From Yeosuana aromativorans (lineage in GTDB: Bacteria > Bacteroidota > Bacteroidia > Flavobacteriales > Flavobacteriaceae): a stretch of DNA of 64,000 nt. The position numbers and the translations under genes are program-made. The DNA lies in contig NZ_BMNR01000003.1 in NCBI RefSeq assembly GCF_014646655.1, positions 1 through 64,000 of the forward strand. Direction: 5' to 3'. The notes under the pieces were generated by a model. It was given only the letters and a program-made list of their open reading frames with translations, was not told where the DNA came from and did no database searches. Positions 8,685 through 18,050 of the stretch are shown in pieces; position 1 is the stretch's first letter, and the number at the start of each line of letters is the position of its first letter.

Positions 8685-9022
8685 CGCATCGTTTTTATAG
8701 ATGCAACAATTATTGACAATAATTCATTTCCTTCAGCATGCAATCTTTTTATTTCCTCATGCTCTTTATTACTTACTTCCAATAATAATTCTAAAAAATA
8801 CATACTCTCATCTGCCTCTTCCTCTACTATTTTTAATTTATTAACAAAATCCGCATCAGATTTCGCCCTACACGCAGCCCTATAATTTGCTCCAACTGAA
8901 CTTGAACATCTAATTAACTGATTACAAAATGCGTTATACTCTCTTGAAACTGGAAACTTTACGCAAAGATTCCAACAATCTAATGCATATTTTTTTGTTC
9001 TATTTTTTAATATTTGCTTCAT
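8669..9022 (-). CDS. Four-helix-bundle protein (23S rRNA IVS / bAvd-like family)
   Basis: This 117-aa, mostly helical protein matches the family first noticed in intervening sequences of 23S rRNA genes and related to the accessory Avd proteins of diversity-generating retroelements. Diagnostic segments are the start of type [38 protein letters not shown] (about residues 24-48), [21 protein letters not shown] and the C-terminal helix. Its biochemical role is unknown. It lies inside the dcw cluster between ftsW and murG, where no such gene is normally found. It is bounded by short inverted GATTTAC-type repeats, so it looks like an inserted unit. ATG at 9022 is preferred over the adjacent TTG at 9025. 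No reverse transcriptase or rRNA gene is nearby. Confidence 0.88.
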   Translation of the reverse strand: MKQILKNRTKKYALDCWNLCVKFPVSREYNAFCNQLIRCSSSVGANYRAACRAKSDADFVNKLKIVEEEADESMYFLELLLEVSNKEHEEIKRLHAEGNELLSIIVASIKTMRNRKS

Positions 9023-9053
9023 CAATCGTATTACTAAAATCGTAACTCGTAAT
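9023..9053. repeat. Right-end repeat of IVS-like ORF
   Basis: CAATCGTA at 9023-9030 and AATCGTAA, CTCGTAA units up to 9053 are an imperfect inverted copy of the GATTTACGATTG sequence at 8673-8684. Together the two ends could let a transcript fold with the ORF in the loop, as in rRNA intervening sequences. Confidence 0.6.
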
Positions 9054-9054
9054 T

Positions 9055-10248
9055 TTAAATGGTTTCTGATAAAATTTCCAACGGATTATCTTCTATATCT
9101 TCCAACTCTTTAATTTCTTCACGTTTAGCACTCACGCTTAATATGATTCCAATGGCCAGACAAGTCATCCAGATTGAGGTTCCTCCACTACTTATTAACG
9201 GCAATGTTTGTCCCGTAACTGGAAACAATTCCACCGCCACGGCCATATTGATCAAGGCCTGAAATACAATAGGAAGCCCCACACCAAGCACCAATAATTT
9301 ACCAAAAACGGTATCAGCCTTTTGAGCCGCAATCACGATTCTAAACAGCAACCACATATATAAAATGATTATGGATATCCCGCCTATCAACCCGTACTCC
9401 TCAATGATAATAGCGAAAATAAAATCGGATGAAGACTGAGGCAAAAAGTTCTTTTGAATACTCTTACCAGGGCCGACTCCTTGAATATAACCAGTGGCAA
9501 TAGCTATTTTTGCTTTTTCTATTTGATAATCGGCTTCTGTATCATCATCGTTGGTAAAACTTTCCAATCGGCTCATCCACGTGTCAACCCTATTGGGCAT
9601 AGCATCAGGAAATGCTTTTGCAACCAACACAAATAAGGCCAAACACAAAATACCCATTCCTAAAATTGACAATAAATACCGTATGGGATAACCTCCAATA
9701 AATACCAACATGACCACCATAACAAACATAATGGCTGCTGTTGATAAATTGGCCGGCAAAATTAAAACCAATACTAAAAAAACAGGCACCCACAGGGGCA
9801 AGATGGACGCCTTAAATGTGATCTCTTTATCTTGTATTTTTGACATATACCTAGCCACATATACCATTAAAACAACAGACGCCAAGGTTGATGTTTGAAA
9901 TGACATGCCTACTATGGGGATTTGAATCCATCTACTTGCGTTTGCGCCTTCAATAGTGATTCCTTGAAACATGGTAACAACCAACAAAACCAAAACAATT
10001 GGAATCATAATTAAAGATAACCCCCTAAAATACCTGTACGGAATCTTATGCACTCCATACATGATGGCAAACCCTAAAAACAAATGCATAAAATGTTTAA
10101 CAAAAAATGCAAACGTACTGGTATTCCCACCAGAATAGGCCAAATTACTAGCCGCACTATAAACCGGAAGAAATGAAAATATGGCCAACAAGGCTACAAT
10201 TGCCCAAATTAACCGATCTCCCTTTATGTTTTTAAACAGTGCTTGCAT
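9055..10248 (-). CDS. ftsW: SEDS-family septal peptidoglycan polymerase FtsW
   Basis: FtsW is an inner-membrane SEDS glycosyltransferase that polymerises lipid II at the septum together with its partner PBP (ftsI here). The 397-aa protein has about ten transmembrane segments. SEDS features include RWIQIP (about residue 105), the large extracellular loop with RVDTWMSRLESF and YQIEKAKIAIATGYIQGVGPGKS, EYGLIGG, and the C-terminal TGQTLPLISSGGTS. A short acidic cytoplasmic tail follows. Within this cluster it is best called FtsW rather than RodA. The start is the ATG at 10248, 24 bases after murD. Confidence 0.95.
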   Translation of the reverse strand: MQALFKNIKGDRLIWAIVALLAIFSFLPVYSAASNLAYSGGNTSTFAFFVKHFMHLFLGFAIMYGVHKIPYRYFRGLSLIMIPIVLVLLVVTMFQGITIEGANASRWIQIPIVGMSFQTSTLASVVLMVYVARYMSKIQDKEITFKASILPLWVPVFLVLVLILPANLSTAAIMFVMVVMLVFIGGYPIRYLLSILGMGILCLALFVLVAKAFPDAMPNRVDTWMSRLESFTNDDDTEADYQIEKAKIAIATGYIQGVGPGKSIQKNFLPQSSSDFIFAIIIEEYGLIGGISIIILYMWLLFRIVIAAQKADTVFGKLLVLGVGLPIVFQALINMAVAVELFPVTGQTLPLISSGGTSIWMTCLAIGIILSVSAKREEIKELEDIEDNPLEILSETI

Positions 10249-10272
10249 AGATGTCTTTACTATTGTTCTTTT

Positions 10273-11604
10273 TTACAAATTTCTTACGGCTTCTTTAAAT
10301 TGGCGACCCCTATCTTCATAGTTTTCAAACAAATCAAAACTGGCACAAGCCGGAGACAACAATACGGTATCCCCTGCTTCTGCTATTTTATAAGCAATCT
10401 TAACCGCTTCGCTCATAAACTGTGTTTCAACAATGATATCAACCATGTTCCCAAACGTATTGAGCAATTTTTCATTATCAACCCCTAGGCAGATAATAGC
10501 CTTGACCTTTTCATTTACAAACGAAAACAGCTCTTCATAATTATTGCCTTTATCTTGACCGCCAACAATCCAAACGGTTGGGGTTTCCATACTTTCCAAA
10601 GCATAATAGGTTGCATTAACATTGGTTGCCTTTGAATCGTTAATATATTGTACCTTGTTGATTTTTAACACATGCTCCAAGCGGTGTTCTACGCCTTGAA
10701 AATTCTCTAGACTTTCCCTGATGGTTTGCTTTCTAATCTTTAATAAATGGGCTACTGTTGAGGCAGCCATGGCGTTCTTAATATTGTGTTTTCCTTCTAA
10801 TGCTAGATTTGTTGTTGGCATGATTATTTGATTGTTATCTATTGTTATTTTTATTTTATTATTGTCTAAATACGCGCCGTTTTCAATAGGTTTTGTTAAT
10901 GAAAATGGCAATAATGTGGATTGAACTGGGTGCATTTGTAACCAATTGTCAATAACTGGATCATCAGCATCATATATTAAAAAATCGGCTTTTGTCTGAT
11001 TTTTTGCTATTCTGAATTTTGAAGCGATATAATTCTCGAACTTGTAATCATATCGGTCCAAATGATCGGGTGTAATGTTTGTAATGACTGCTATATGCGG
11101 TTTAAAATCAACTATATCATCCAATTGAAAACTGCTGATTTCCAACACATAGTTTGTGTAATCTTTTTCAAGAATCTGCTTGGCAAAACTATCGCCTATA
11201 TTTCCGGCCAAACCCACTTCTAATTGTTGACTTAAAATATGATGCGTTAATGTTGCCGTGGTTGTTTTGCCATTACTTCCCGTTATACCGACTATGGTTG
11301 CTTTGGTAAATTGGGCCGCAAATTCAATTTCAGAAACCACTAAAATCCCTTGTTCCCTGATTTGTTTTACCAAGGCTACCTTATCAGGTATGCCGGGACT
11401 TTTCATTACTAGGTCTGCATTCAGAATTTTTGATTCTGTATGCTGGCCTTCTTCCCATTCAATCTCATTATGTATAAGAACTTCTTTATATTTTCCTTTA
11501 ATATTCCCTTTATCGGAAACAAATACTTCAAAACCTTTTTTCTTTCCCAAAAGCGCGGTTCCTACACCGCTTTCTCCGCCTCCTAAAATGACTAACCGCT
11601 TCAT
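10273..11604 (-). CDS. murD: UDP-MurNAc-L-Ala--D-Glu ligase
   Basis: MurD adds D-glutamate to UDP-MurNAc-L-Ala in the cytoplasm. The 443-aa sequence has the N-terminal UDP-binding loop LGGGESGVGTALL, the ATP P-loop GITGSNGKTTT (about residues 106-116), NITPDHLDRY in the central domain and the C-terminal EHRLEH, NDSKATN and SPACASFDLF motifs. Length and motif order are standard. The start ATG at 11604 is directly next to the mraY stop at 11605, in keeping with one tightly packed operon. Confidence 0.97.
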   Translation of the reverse strand: MKRLVILGGGESGVGTALLGKKKGFEVFVSDKGNIKGKYKEVLIHNEIEWEEGQHTESKILNADLVMKSPGIPDKVALVKQIREQGILVVSEIEFAAQFTKATIVGITGSNGKTTTATLTHHILSQQLEVGLAGNIGDSFAKQILEKDYTNYVLEISSFQLDDIVDFKPHIAVITNITPDHLDRYDYKFENYIASKFRIAKNQTKADFLIYDADDPVIDNWLQMHPVQSTLLPFSLTKPIENGAYLDNNKIKITIDNNQIIMPTTNLALEGKHNIKNAMAASTVAHLLKIRKQTIRESLENFQGVEHRLEHVLKINKVQYINDSKATNVNATYYALESMETPTVWIVGGQDKGNNYEELFSFVNEKVKAIICLGVDNEKLLNTFGNMVDIIVETQFMSEAVKIAYKIAEAGDTVLLSPACASFDLFENYEDRGRQFKEAVRNL

Positions 11605-12846
11605 TTATCTTATTTTCAAAGTCACAATAGAAATTATGGCCAATAAAATGCCAACAATCCAAAAACGGGTTACTATTTTACTTTCATGATATCCTAACTT
11701 TTGGTAATGATGGTGCAGCGGTGACATTTTAAAAATGCGCCTTCCTTCACCGTATTTTTTCTTGGTATATTTAAAGTAACTCACTTGCATGACCACCGAT
11801 AAATTTTCGGCTAAAAATATCCCACACAGCACGGGAATCAGCCACTCTTTTCTCACAGCAATAGCTATGACCGCTATAATGCCTCCAATGGTTAAACTTC
11901 CTGTATCGCCCATAAAAACCTGGGCCGGATAGGTATTGTACCAAAGGAATCCTACAAGAGCACCTACAAAAGCGGCGATGTAAATGGTGATTTCTTCCAC
12001 TCTTGGGATATACATAATATTGAGGTAATCTGAAAAAATGATATTACCCGAAATCCATGCGAAAATCCCTAAAGTGAGTACAATGATGGCTGAAGTTCCT
12101 GCAGCCAGACCGTCAATACCGTCTGTTAAATTGGCTCCGTTGGAAACGGCTGTGATGATAAAAATGGCTACCAAAATGAAAATGACCCAAGCATATTTTT
12201 GTAATCCAGGGTTTATCCAGGTTATCAATTCTGCATAATCAAATTCATTACCTTTAACAAAAGGAATGGTTGTTTTGGTTGATTTTTCTTCGTCCTTAAA
12301 AAGTTTTGATGGTGACACCTTTGGATCTTTAGCTAAGATTTCTTGTTGAACTTGAGCAGGCAGTTTTTCCTTAATAGTCACATTGCTGTTGAAATACAAA
12401 CTGGCACCAATGATGATACCTAAACCTACTTGTCCCAAAACCTTAAATCTCCCTTTGAGTCCTTCTTTATCTTTTTTGAATTTTTTGATATAATCATCAA
12501 TAAAGCCGATGGTTCCCATCCAAAGAGTTGTTACAATAAGTAAAATCACATAAATGTTCTCTAATTTAGCCAGTAAAAAAACGGGGATTAATGTTGCCAG
12601 AATGATGATGATTCCTCCCATGGTTGGTGTGCCGGCTTTTTCTTGTTGCCCATGAAGACCCAAATCCCTGATGGTTTCACCTACTTGTTGTTTTTGTAAA
12701 AACCGAATGATTCGTTTACCATAAATAGTAGAAATAAGCAATGATAAAATCATGGCAAAGGCCGCCCTAAAGGTTAAGAACCCAAAAAGGGACGCTCCAG
12801 GAAATTGAAATTGCTTTTCTAAATATTCAAATAAGTAATACAGCAT
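11605..12846 (-). CDS. mraY: Phospho-MurNAc-pentapeptide transferase MraY
   Basis: MraY joins UDP-MurNAc-pentapeptide to undecaprenyl phosphate in the inner membrane, forming lipid I. The 413-aa protein has about ten membrane helices and the family motifs KAGTPTMGG (about residues 70-78), [33 protein letters not shown] and the C-terminal [10 protein letters not shown] loop insert near residues 165-210 makes it longer than the roughly 360 residues of proteobacterial MraY, as is usual in Bacteroidota. It directly follows murE and precedes murD. Confidence 0.97.
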   Translation of the reverse strand: MLYYLFEYLEKQFQFPGASLFGFLTFRAAFAMILSLLISTIYGKRIIRFLQKQQVGETIRDLGLHGQQEKAGTPTMGGIIIILATLIPVFLLAKLENIYVILLIVTTLWMGTIGFIDDYIKKFKKDKEGLKGRFKVLGQVGLGIIIGASLYFNSNVTIKEKLPAQVQQEILAKDPKVSPSKLFKDEEKSTKTTIPFVKGNEFDYAELITWINPGLQKYAWVIFILVAIFIITAVSNGANLTDGIDGLAAGTSAIIVLTLGIFAWISGNIIFSDYLNIMYIPRVEEITIYIAAFVGALVGFLWYNTYPAQVFMGDTGSLTIGGIIAVIAIAVRKEWLIPVLCGIFLAENLSVVMQVSYFKYTKKKYGEGRRIFKMSPLHHHYQKLGYHESKIVTRFWIVGILLAIISIVTLKIR

Positions 12847-14310
12847 CTATTTTTGTAATTGTTTTAAAAATTCCTGAACTATTTTTAAGTCGTCAAAATC
12901 AAATCGTTCTCCTTTAATTTCTTGATAAGTTTCATGACCTTTTCCCGCAATGAGAATGATATCATTTGGTTGCGCCAATTGACAGGCTGTTTTAATGGCT
13001 TGCTTTCTATCAACTATTGACAGCACTTTTTTGGCATGTTGTGGCTCTACGCCTTTTTCAATATCACTAATAATGGTTTCCGGTTCTTCACTGCGCGGAT
13101 TGTCACTAGTAAAAATGACCTTGGTACTTAACTCTGTGGCTATATGCCCCATTTTAGGGCGCTTGGTTTTATCCCTATCGCCTCCACAGCCAACAACGGT
13201 AATCAGCTCTTCGTTTTTGGTACGAATGCTATTGATGGTTTCCAATACATTTTTAAGGGCATCAGGGGTGTGCGCATAATCCACAATAGCAGTGATTTTT
13301 TCATCAGAAATCAAATATTGAAAGCGACCACTCACACTTTCCAAAGCACTTATCAATTGTAAAATCTCTTGTTTATCAAGTCCTAATAATTCAGCCGTTC
13401 CATAAATAGCCAATATGTTGTAGGCATTAAAATTTCCAATAAGTCGAGTCCACACTTCACTTTCATTAATCTTCAATAACAACCCACCAAACTCATTTTC
13501 CAATATTTGGACTCTGTAATTTGCATAGGTCTTTAAAGCATATGTGTATTTTTTTGCTTGTGTATTTTGAAGCATGACCAGCCCGTTTTTATCATCAACA
13601 TTCACCAAAGCAAAAGCTGAAGCAGGCAGGTTATCGAAAAATGATTTCTTGACATCTCTATATTCGGCAAAGGTCTTGTGATAATCTAAATGGTCATGGG
13701 TTATATTGGTGAAAATGCCTCCTGTAAAATACAAACCTTCTGTTCTATGCTGATGAATGCCGTGGGAACTGACCTCCATAAAACAAAACTCAACGCCCAC
13801 ATTGCTCATTTCCTTCAAATACTTATTAATGGTCAAAGAATCTGGTGTGGTGTGGGTTGCTTTATACTCTTTACTATCAACCATTATTTTTACAGTAGAA
13901 AGCAATCCTACTTTAAATCCAGCCTTTTTGAAAAGTTGATACAGTAAAGTGGCTACAGTTGTTTTACCATTGGTACCAGTAACTCCTACTAGTTTTAAAT
14001 TTTCAGAAGGCACGCCATAATAATTGGAAGCCATAAAAGCCAAAGCCTTTGCTGAATTCTCTACTTCTATATAGGTGATGCCGCTTTGTAAATTGCTAGG
14101 TAATGTTTCACAAATTATGGCCACAACTCCTTTTTCAATAACCTGATCAATAAAATCATGTCCATCAACCACACTACCTTTAATGGCCACAAAAACATCA
14201 TTACTTTCAATACGTCTTGAATCAAACTGGATAGCATTAATACCAACAGACGTGCTACCTACAACAGCGTTGATAGTAACTTTATACAATATGTCTTTTA
14301 GTGCCATCAT
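12847..14310 (-). CDS. murE: UDP-MurNAc-tripeptide synthetase MurE (meso-DAP type)
   Basis: MurE adds the third amino acid to the stem peptide. The 487-aa protein has the substrate domain (FDSRRIESNDVFVAIKG), the P-loop GVTGTNGKTT (about residues 109-118), TTPDSLTIN, THDHLDYH and the C-terminal TSDNPRSEEPE. The DNPR motif marks enzymes that use meso-diaminopimelate, so the cell wall should be of the A1gamma type. Two adjacent ATGs (14310 and 14307) are possible starts; the first overlaps the end of ftsI by 4 bases. Confidence 0.97.
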   Translation of the reverse strand: MMALKDILYKVTINAVVGSTSVGINAIQFDSRRIESNDVFVAIKGSVVDGHDFIDQVIEKGVVAIICETLPSNLQSGITYIEVENSAKALAFMASNYYGVPSENLKLVGVTGTNGKTTVATLLYQLFKKAGFKVGLLSTVKIMVDSKEYKATHTTPDSLTINKYLKEMSNVGVEFCFMEVSSHGIHQHRTEGLYFTGGIFTNITHDHLDYHKTFAEYRDVKKSFFDNLPASAFALVNVDDKNGLVMLQNTQAKKYTYALKTYANYRVQILENEFGGLLLKINESEVWTRLIGNFNAYNILAIYGTAELLGLDKQEILQLISALESVSGRFQYLISDEKITAIVDYAHTPDALKNVLETINSIRTKNEELITVVGCGGDRDKTKRPKMGHIATELSTKVIFTSDNPRSEEPETIISDIEKGVEPQHAKKVLSIVDRKQAIKTACQLAQPNDIILIAGKGHETYQEIKGERFDFDDLKIVQEFLKQLQK

Positions 14311-16316
14311 GATACGTCGAGTACTATGGTTTGATTTTTCTTTATTTTTTCACCTTGTTCAATGGATTGTCTTTTTACAATACCAACGCCATTCATCTTC
14401 ACTTTAAGCCCCATATTCTCTAAAAGCGAAACGGCATCCATTGTTGGCAAGCCCACTACGCTGGGCATAATGGTTTTATAGGTTTTAGCGATATCGTAAA
14501 ATGCTTCAAATTCTTGGTCTGTTGATTTACGGTCAACATCCAAAGATTCCACCTCATCAATAATTGGCGTATCTGTAAATATTTTTTGGGCAATTTTTTT
14601 GAACACAGGGCCCGATACATCAGCACCATAATACCCCACACTTTTATCGGGTTCATGAATGACCACAATGCATGAGTACTTAGGATTATCGGCCGGGAAA
14701 TATCCTGCAAAAGATGATATATAACTTAACTTGTCTTTTTTAGCATAGTTTTTTTGGCAGGTACCTGTTTTTCCGGCCATGGAGAAGTTCTTTGAGTACA
14801 ATCTGTGTCCCGTACCGTGCTTTTGCTCGACAACATTCTTGAGTAATTGCTGAACTTTGGCAATCGTCTCTTTTGAACAAATATGAGGATTGATAACTTC
14901 TTTTTTAAATGGCACAATGGTTTTATCAAACTCTCTTACTTCTTTCAAAAATTGAGGTTTCACCATTTCACCATCATTGGCAATGGCATTATAAAAAGTG
15001 AGCATTTGCAAAGGTGTAAAGGACACGCCATAACCATATGCCATCCACTGCAAAGCAATACCACTCCATCGGCCATTTTTTATTCTTGGATCTGGAATAA
15101 TGGGACTTGGTTCTCCAAGAATGGGCAAATCCAACTTTTTATTTAAATTCATGGCGTATAACCTATCCACAAACTTCTCTGGATTTTTGGAATACGCTCT
15201 ATCAATCGCTTTTACAATACCGGTATTTGAAGACACTTCAAAAGCCTGTGCCACAGTGATTTTTCCATAACCGCCATGATGGGAATCGCGAACTTTTTTT
15301 CCGTAGAACGTTAAAACACCATTTTCCGTATCTACTATATCTGTGGTATCTAGCACTTTATCTTCAAGCGCAGCCGTAACAGACATTAACTTAAATGTTG
15401 AACCAGTCTCCTGTCGTTCTCCAACCGCATAATTTAATCGCTCATAATAGTAACCTTCACTATTCCGTCCTAAATTTGATATGGCTTTTATCTCGCCTGT
15501 TTTGGTTTCCATAACCACCACACACCCATGATCTGCCTTATATTTTTCCAACTGCTCCAATAACGCATGATGGGCAATATCCTGAATGTTAACATCTATG
15601 GTTGTATAAACATCATAACCATCTTGTGGCTCTATTTGATTGTAGTCTGCAATGGGTTTCCATTGTCCTTTACCTATTTGCTGTTTGGCACGTCTGCCAT
15701 CTGTACCTCTTAAGTATTTAACCCCAAAAGCCCCATCAATACCAGGCCGGGTTACATTACCATCGTCATCAACACGCTCATAGCCAATGGTGCGCTGGGC
15801 AATACCGCCCATAGGATGTTCACGCTTGGTATGCTGCTCAACAATCAAACCACCTTTGTAAGCACCTAGATTTAACAATGGGAAGTCTCGCATCCTTATA
15901 TAATCAGAATAGCCAATGTTTCTTGCCAACAGATGATATCGGTTTTTATTGGCCCTTGCTTTTCGTATCTGGTTTTGATAATACGCTGATGAATTTCCTA
16001 AATACCCTGACAGGGAATCACACAGCGGTTTTAAGTATTTCTCAAATGTTTTGGCAGACGGTGTCACGGCGTCTATTCTGATATCATATTTTGGAATTGA
16101 GGTCGCCAATAGATTTCCGTTGGCTGAATACACATTTCCACGATTAGCCGGGATGACAACATTTTTAACAATACGTTGTTCTGCCATCGCCCTATATTTA
16201 TCACCTTGAGCAAACTGAATAGTCACCAATTTAAATACAACCGCAACACAGAACAGGAACATACACCCTGCCGTGAAATACAATCTGTTTAATATGTGTT
16301 TTTCGTTTGTTACCAA
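14307..16316 (-). CDS. ftsI: Septal penicillin-binding transpeptidase (FtsI/PBP3 type) with PASTA domain
   Basis: This class B penicillin-binding protein cross-links septal peptidoglycan and partners FtsW. It has one N-terminal membrane helix (about residues 11-33), a dimerisation/pedestal region, and the transpeptidase domain with STFK (nucleophile Ser306), SSN (362-364) and KTG (516-518). A single PASTA domain follows (about 612-669, starting PSVVGLPTMDAVSLL). The start is TTG at 16316, in the same frame as the ftsL stop two codons upstream and preceded by AGAGAGG, unusually close to the start. The N-terminus EKHILNRLYFTAGCMFLF fits relatives. It overlaps murE by 4 bases. Confidence 0.96.
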   Translation of the reverse strand: MVTNEKHILNRLYFTAGCMFLFCVAVVFKLVTIQFAQGDKYRAMAEQRIVKNVVIPANRGNVYSANGNLLATSIPKYDIRIDAVTPSAKTFEKYLKPLCDSLSGYLGNSSAYYQNQIRKARANKNRYHLLARNIGYSDYIRMRDFPLLNLGAYKGGLIVEQHTKREHPMGGIAQRTIGYERVDDDGNVTRPGIDGAFGVKYLRGTDGRRAKQQIGKGQWKPIADYNQIEPQDGYDVYTTIDVNIQDIAHHALLEQLEKYKADHGCVVVMETKTGEIKAISNLGRNSEGYYYERLNYAVGERQETGSTFKLMSVTAALEDKVLDTTDIVDTENGVLTFYGKKVRDSHHGGYGKITVAQAFEVSSNTGIVKAIDRAYSKNPEKFVDRLYAMNLNKKLDLPILGEPSPIIPDPRIKNGRWSGIALQWMAYGYGVSFTPLQMLTFYNAIANDGEMVKPQFLKEVREFDKTIVPFKKEVINPHICSKETIAKVQQLLKNVVEQKHGTGHRLYSKNFSMAGKTGTCQKNYAKKDKLSYISSFAGYFPADNPKYSCIVVIHEPDKSVGYYGADVSGPVFKKIAQKIFTDTPIIDEVESLDVDRKSTDQEFEAFYDIAKTYKTIMPSVVGLPTMDAVSLLENMGLKVKMNGVGIVKRQSIEQGEKIKKNQTIVLDVS

Positions 16317-16322
16317 ACCTCT

Positions 16323-16643
16323 CTATTGTTTTTGCGATTTAACTTTTATTTTCTTTGGTGGAATCTCCGATGGCACAATCCCTTTTTCTTTCATGACCTC
16401 AGCAACTTCCGATTCCATTTTAAGCCGCATGAGTTTTGAACGCCCATCAACAAATGCCGACCGCATTTCCTTAACCTCATTTTTTAATCTTGCAATTTCA
16501 TATACTTTTTTATCAGCACTATGCGAGCTAGCTATCATAACTATCGCCAATACCGATATGAAAATGATTATTCTCCAGTTTTTAAAAGAATCATCACTCA
16601 CCAAAAAGGTTCCTTTTAAGATGCTATAAATACTTTTTTTCAT
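16323..16643 (-). CDS. ftsL: FtsL-like cell division protein
   Basis: FtsL is a small bitopic protein of the FtsQLB complex that activates FtsW/FtsI. The 106-aa protein has a basic cytoplasmic start, one transmembrane helix (about residues 24-41, WRIIIFISVLAIVMIASS) and a periplasmic leucine/coiled-coil segment (EIARLKNEVKEMRSAFVDGRSKLMRL), followed by a lysine-rich tail. Sequence conservation in this family is low, so the name rests on topology, size and position between rsmH and ftsI. It starts 2 bases after rsmH. Confidence 0.87.
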   Translation of the reverse strand: MKKSIYSILKGTFLVSDDSFKNWRIIIFISVLAIVMIASSHSADKKVYEIARLKNEVKEMRSAFVDGRSKLMRLKMESEVAEVMKEKGIVPSEIPPKKIKVKSQKQ

Positions 16644-16645
16644 TT

Positions 16646-17554
16646 TTATAGTTTCTCGGCAATTCTAAGTTTGGCGCTTCTCGCCCTGCTGTTACTGTTT
16701 ATCTCGTCTTGAGATGGCACAATAAGACCATTCACTTTTTTTAAAGGCACCTCAAAATTTCCGTACACATCACGTTCTGGTTCCCCTTCAAACAATCCAT
16801 TTCTTATAAAGCGTTTTACCAACCTATCTTCCAATGAATGATAGGATATCACGCTTAACCTTCCTCCTTTTTTTAAAAGCTCAGGCGTTTGTTGTAAAAA
16901 CTCTTTCAATGCTTCAATTTCTTGGTTCACTTCTATTCGAATAGCTTGATATATCTGGGCCAATACTTTATTTTCATGTCTTGGTGGCAAAAACTTTTTA
17001 AGCACGTTTTTAAGCTGCTCACTTGTTTTTATTGGGTTTTCCTTTCTATTTTCAAGTATCACTTTCGCCATGGCCGATGCCGCTCTTAATTCTCCGTATT
17101 GTGAAAACACGTTTTTCAATTGCTCTTCATCATAGTCATTGACCACATGATAAGCAGACAATTGGTTTTTCTGATTCATCCGCATATCCAAATCGGCTTC
17201 AAAGCGCGTTGAAAATCCGCGTTCTGCCACATCAAATTGATGGGAAGACACTCCAAAATCGGCCAAAATACCATCTACTTCCTTAACCCCATAAAACCGT
17301 AAAAACCGTTTTATGTGTCTAAAATTTTCATTGATTAACGTAAACCGCCCATCATCAATCGTATTTTCAAGAGCGTCTTGATCTTGGTCAAAAGCAAACA
17401 GTTTTCCGGTATCACCCAAATGTTTTAATATCTCCTTGCTATGACCTCCGCCTCCAAAAGTCACATCAACATAAACACCGTCTTCTTTTATATTTAAACC
17501 TTTTACAGTCTCTTTGAGCAGTACTGGATTATGATATTCCATGGTCATCATCAT
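16646..17554 (-). CDS. rsmH: 16S rRNA (cytosine1402-N4)-methyltransferase RsmH
   Basis: RsmH (MraW) methylates N4 of C1402 in 16S rRNA using S-adenosylmethionine. The 302-aa protein has the conserved start YHNPVLLKE, the SAM-binding YVDVTFGGGGHS motif (about residues 28-39), ILADFGVSSHQFD, RGFSTRFEADLDMRM, and the C-terminal SYHSLEDRLVKRF and RARSAKLR. Several in-frame ATGs (17554, 17551, 17548, 17542) lie within the mraZ tail. Family alignment favours one close to MEYHNP (17542), but the longest is given. It overlaps mraZ by about 14-26 bases. Confidence 0.96.
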   Translation of the reverse strand: MMMTMEYHNPVLLKETVKGLNIKEDGVYVDVTFGGGGHSKEILKHLGDTGKLFAFDQDQDALENTIDDGRFTLINENFRHIKRFLRFYGVKEVDGILADFGVSSHQFDVAERGFSTRFEADLDMRMNQKNQLSAYHVVNDYDEEQLKNVFSQYGELRAASAMAKVILENRKENPIKTSEQLKNVLKKFLPPRHENKVLAQIYQAIRIEVNQEIEALKEFLQQTPELLKKGGRLSVISYHSLEDRLVKRFIRNGLFEGEPERDVYGNFEVPLKKVNGLIVPSQDEINSNSRARSAKLRIAEKL

Positions 17555-17999
17555 CTTGTCCCATTACCTCTTCAGCCAAATCAGCAAAATCTTCCGCAGC
17601 ATCATCAATAGCTTGTTCATACTTATCTTTATCCCATATCTCAATGATGTTTATGGCCGAAGACACCACAATGTTTTTTGAAATATCGGCAAAGACCGTC
17701 AAGTCCTTAGGTATCAATAAACGGCCATTGGAATCGATTTCAACAATTTTTACACCAGCGGTAAACCGTCTAATAAAATCATTGTTTTTCTTCTTAAACT
17801 TATTGAGCTTGTTCATTTTTTGCATCAAAATCTCCCATTCACTCATGGGGTACAATTCCAAACAAGGCTGAAAGACCGCACGCTTTAACACAAAACCATT
17901 TTGCAAGACAGGATTCAATTGCTTCTTTAAGGCAGCAGGCATCATAAGTCTACCTTTGACGTCTACTTTACATTCATATGTTCCTATAAGTGAATTCAA
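17529..17999 (-). CDS. mraZ: MraZ, transcriptional regulator of the division cluster
   Basis: MraZ is an AbrB-fold (SpoVT/MazE-like) DNA-binding protein that, in the species studied, represses or modulates its own dcw operon. The 156-aa protein has two MraZ half-domains: residues 1-50 (LIGTYECKVDVKGRLMMPAALK) and about 80-130 (ITAGVKIVEIDSNGRLLIPKDL in form). Each carries the D.KGR/D.NGR..IP-type motif. It is the first gene of the cluster, and three 10-bp-spaced GTGG boxes lie just upstream of its promoter, consistent with autoregulation. The tail is rich in Asp and overlaps rsmH. Confidence 0.95.
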   Translation of the reverse strand: MNSLIGTYECKVDVKGRLMMPAALKKQLNPVLQNGFVLKRAVFQPCLELYPMSEWEILMQKMNKLNKFKKKNNDFIRRFTAGVKIVEIDSNGRLLIPKDLTVFADISKNIVVSSAINIIEIWDKDKYEQAIDDAAEDFADLAEEVMGQDDDDHGIS

Positions 18000-18031
18000 A
18001 ACAGCTGGTTACGTTTTTTGCCTTTAAGATT

Positions 18032-18039
18032 CAAATATA
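18032..18039 (-). promoter_or_regulatory. Promoter -7 box of the dcw cluster
   Basis: On the minus strand the sequence reads TATATTTG, an exact match to the Bacteroidota -7 consensus TAnnTTTG. It ends 33 bases before the mraZ ATG. No clear TTG -33 element is found; that position is occupied by the MraZ-type boxes. Confidence 0.65.
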
Positions 18040-18050
18040 TTGAAAATTTT

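Noticed and set aside
8669-9022. Diversity-generating retroelement suggested by the bAvd-like protein
   Set aside because: No reverse transcriptase, template repeat or variable-repeat target gene is present nearby; the IVS-type family explanation is sufficient.
8669-9022. A 23S rRNA gene with an intervening sequence
   Set aside because: The protein family is named after such insertions, but the neighbours are ftsW and murG and there is no rRNA sequence in the window.
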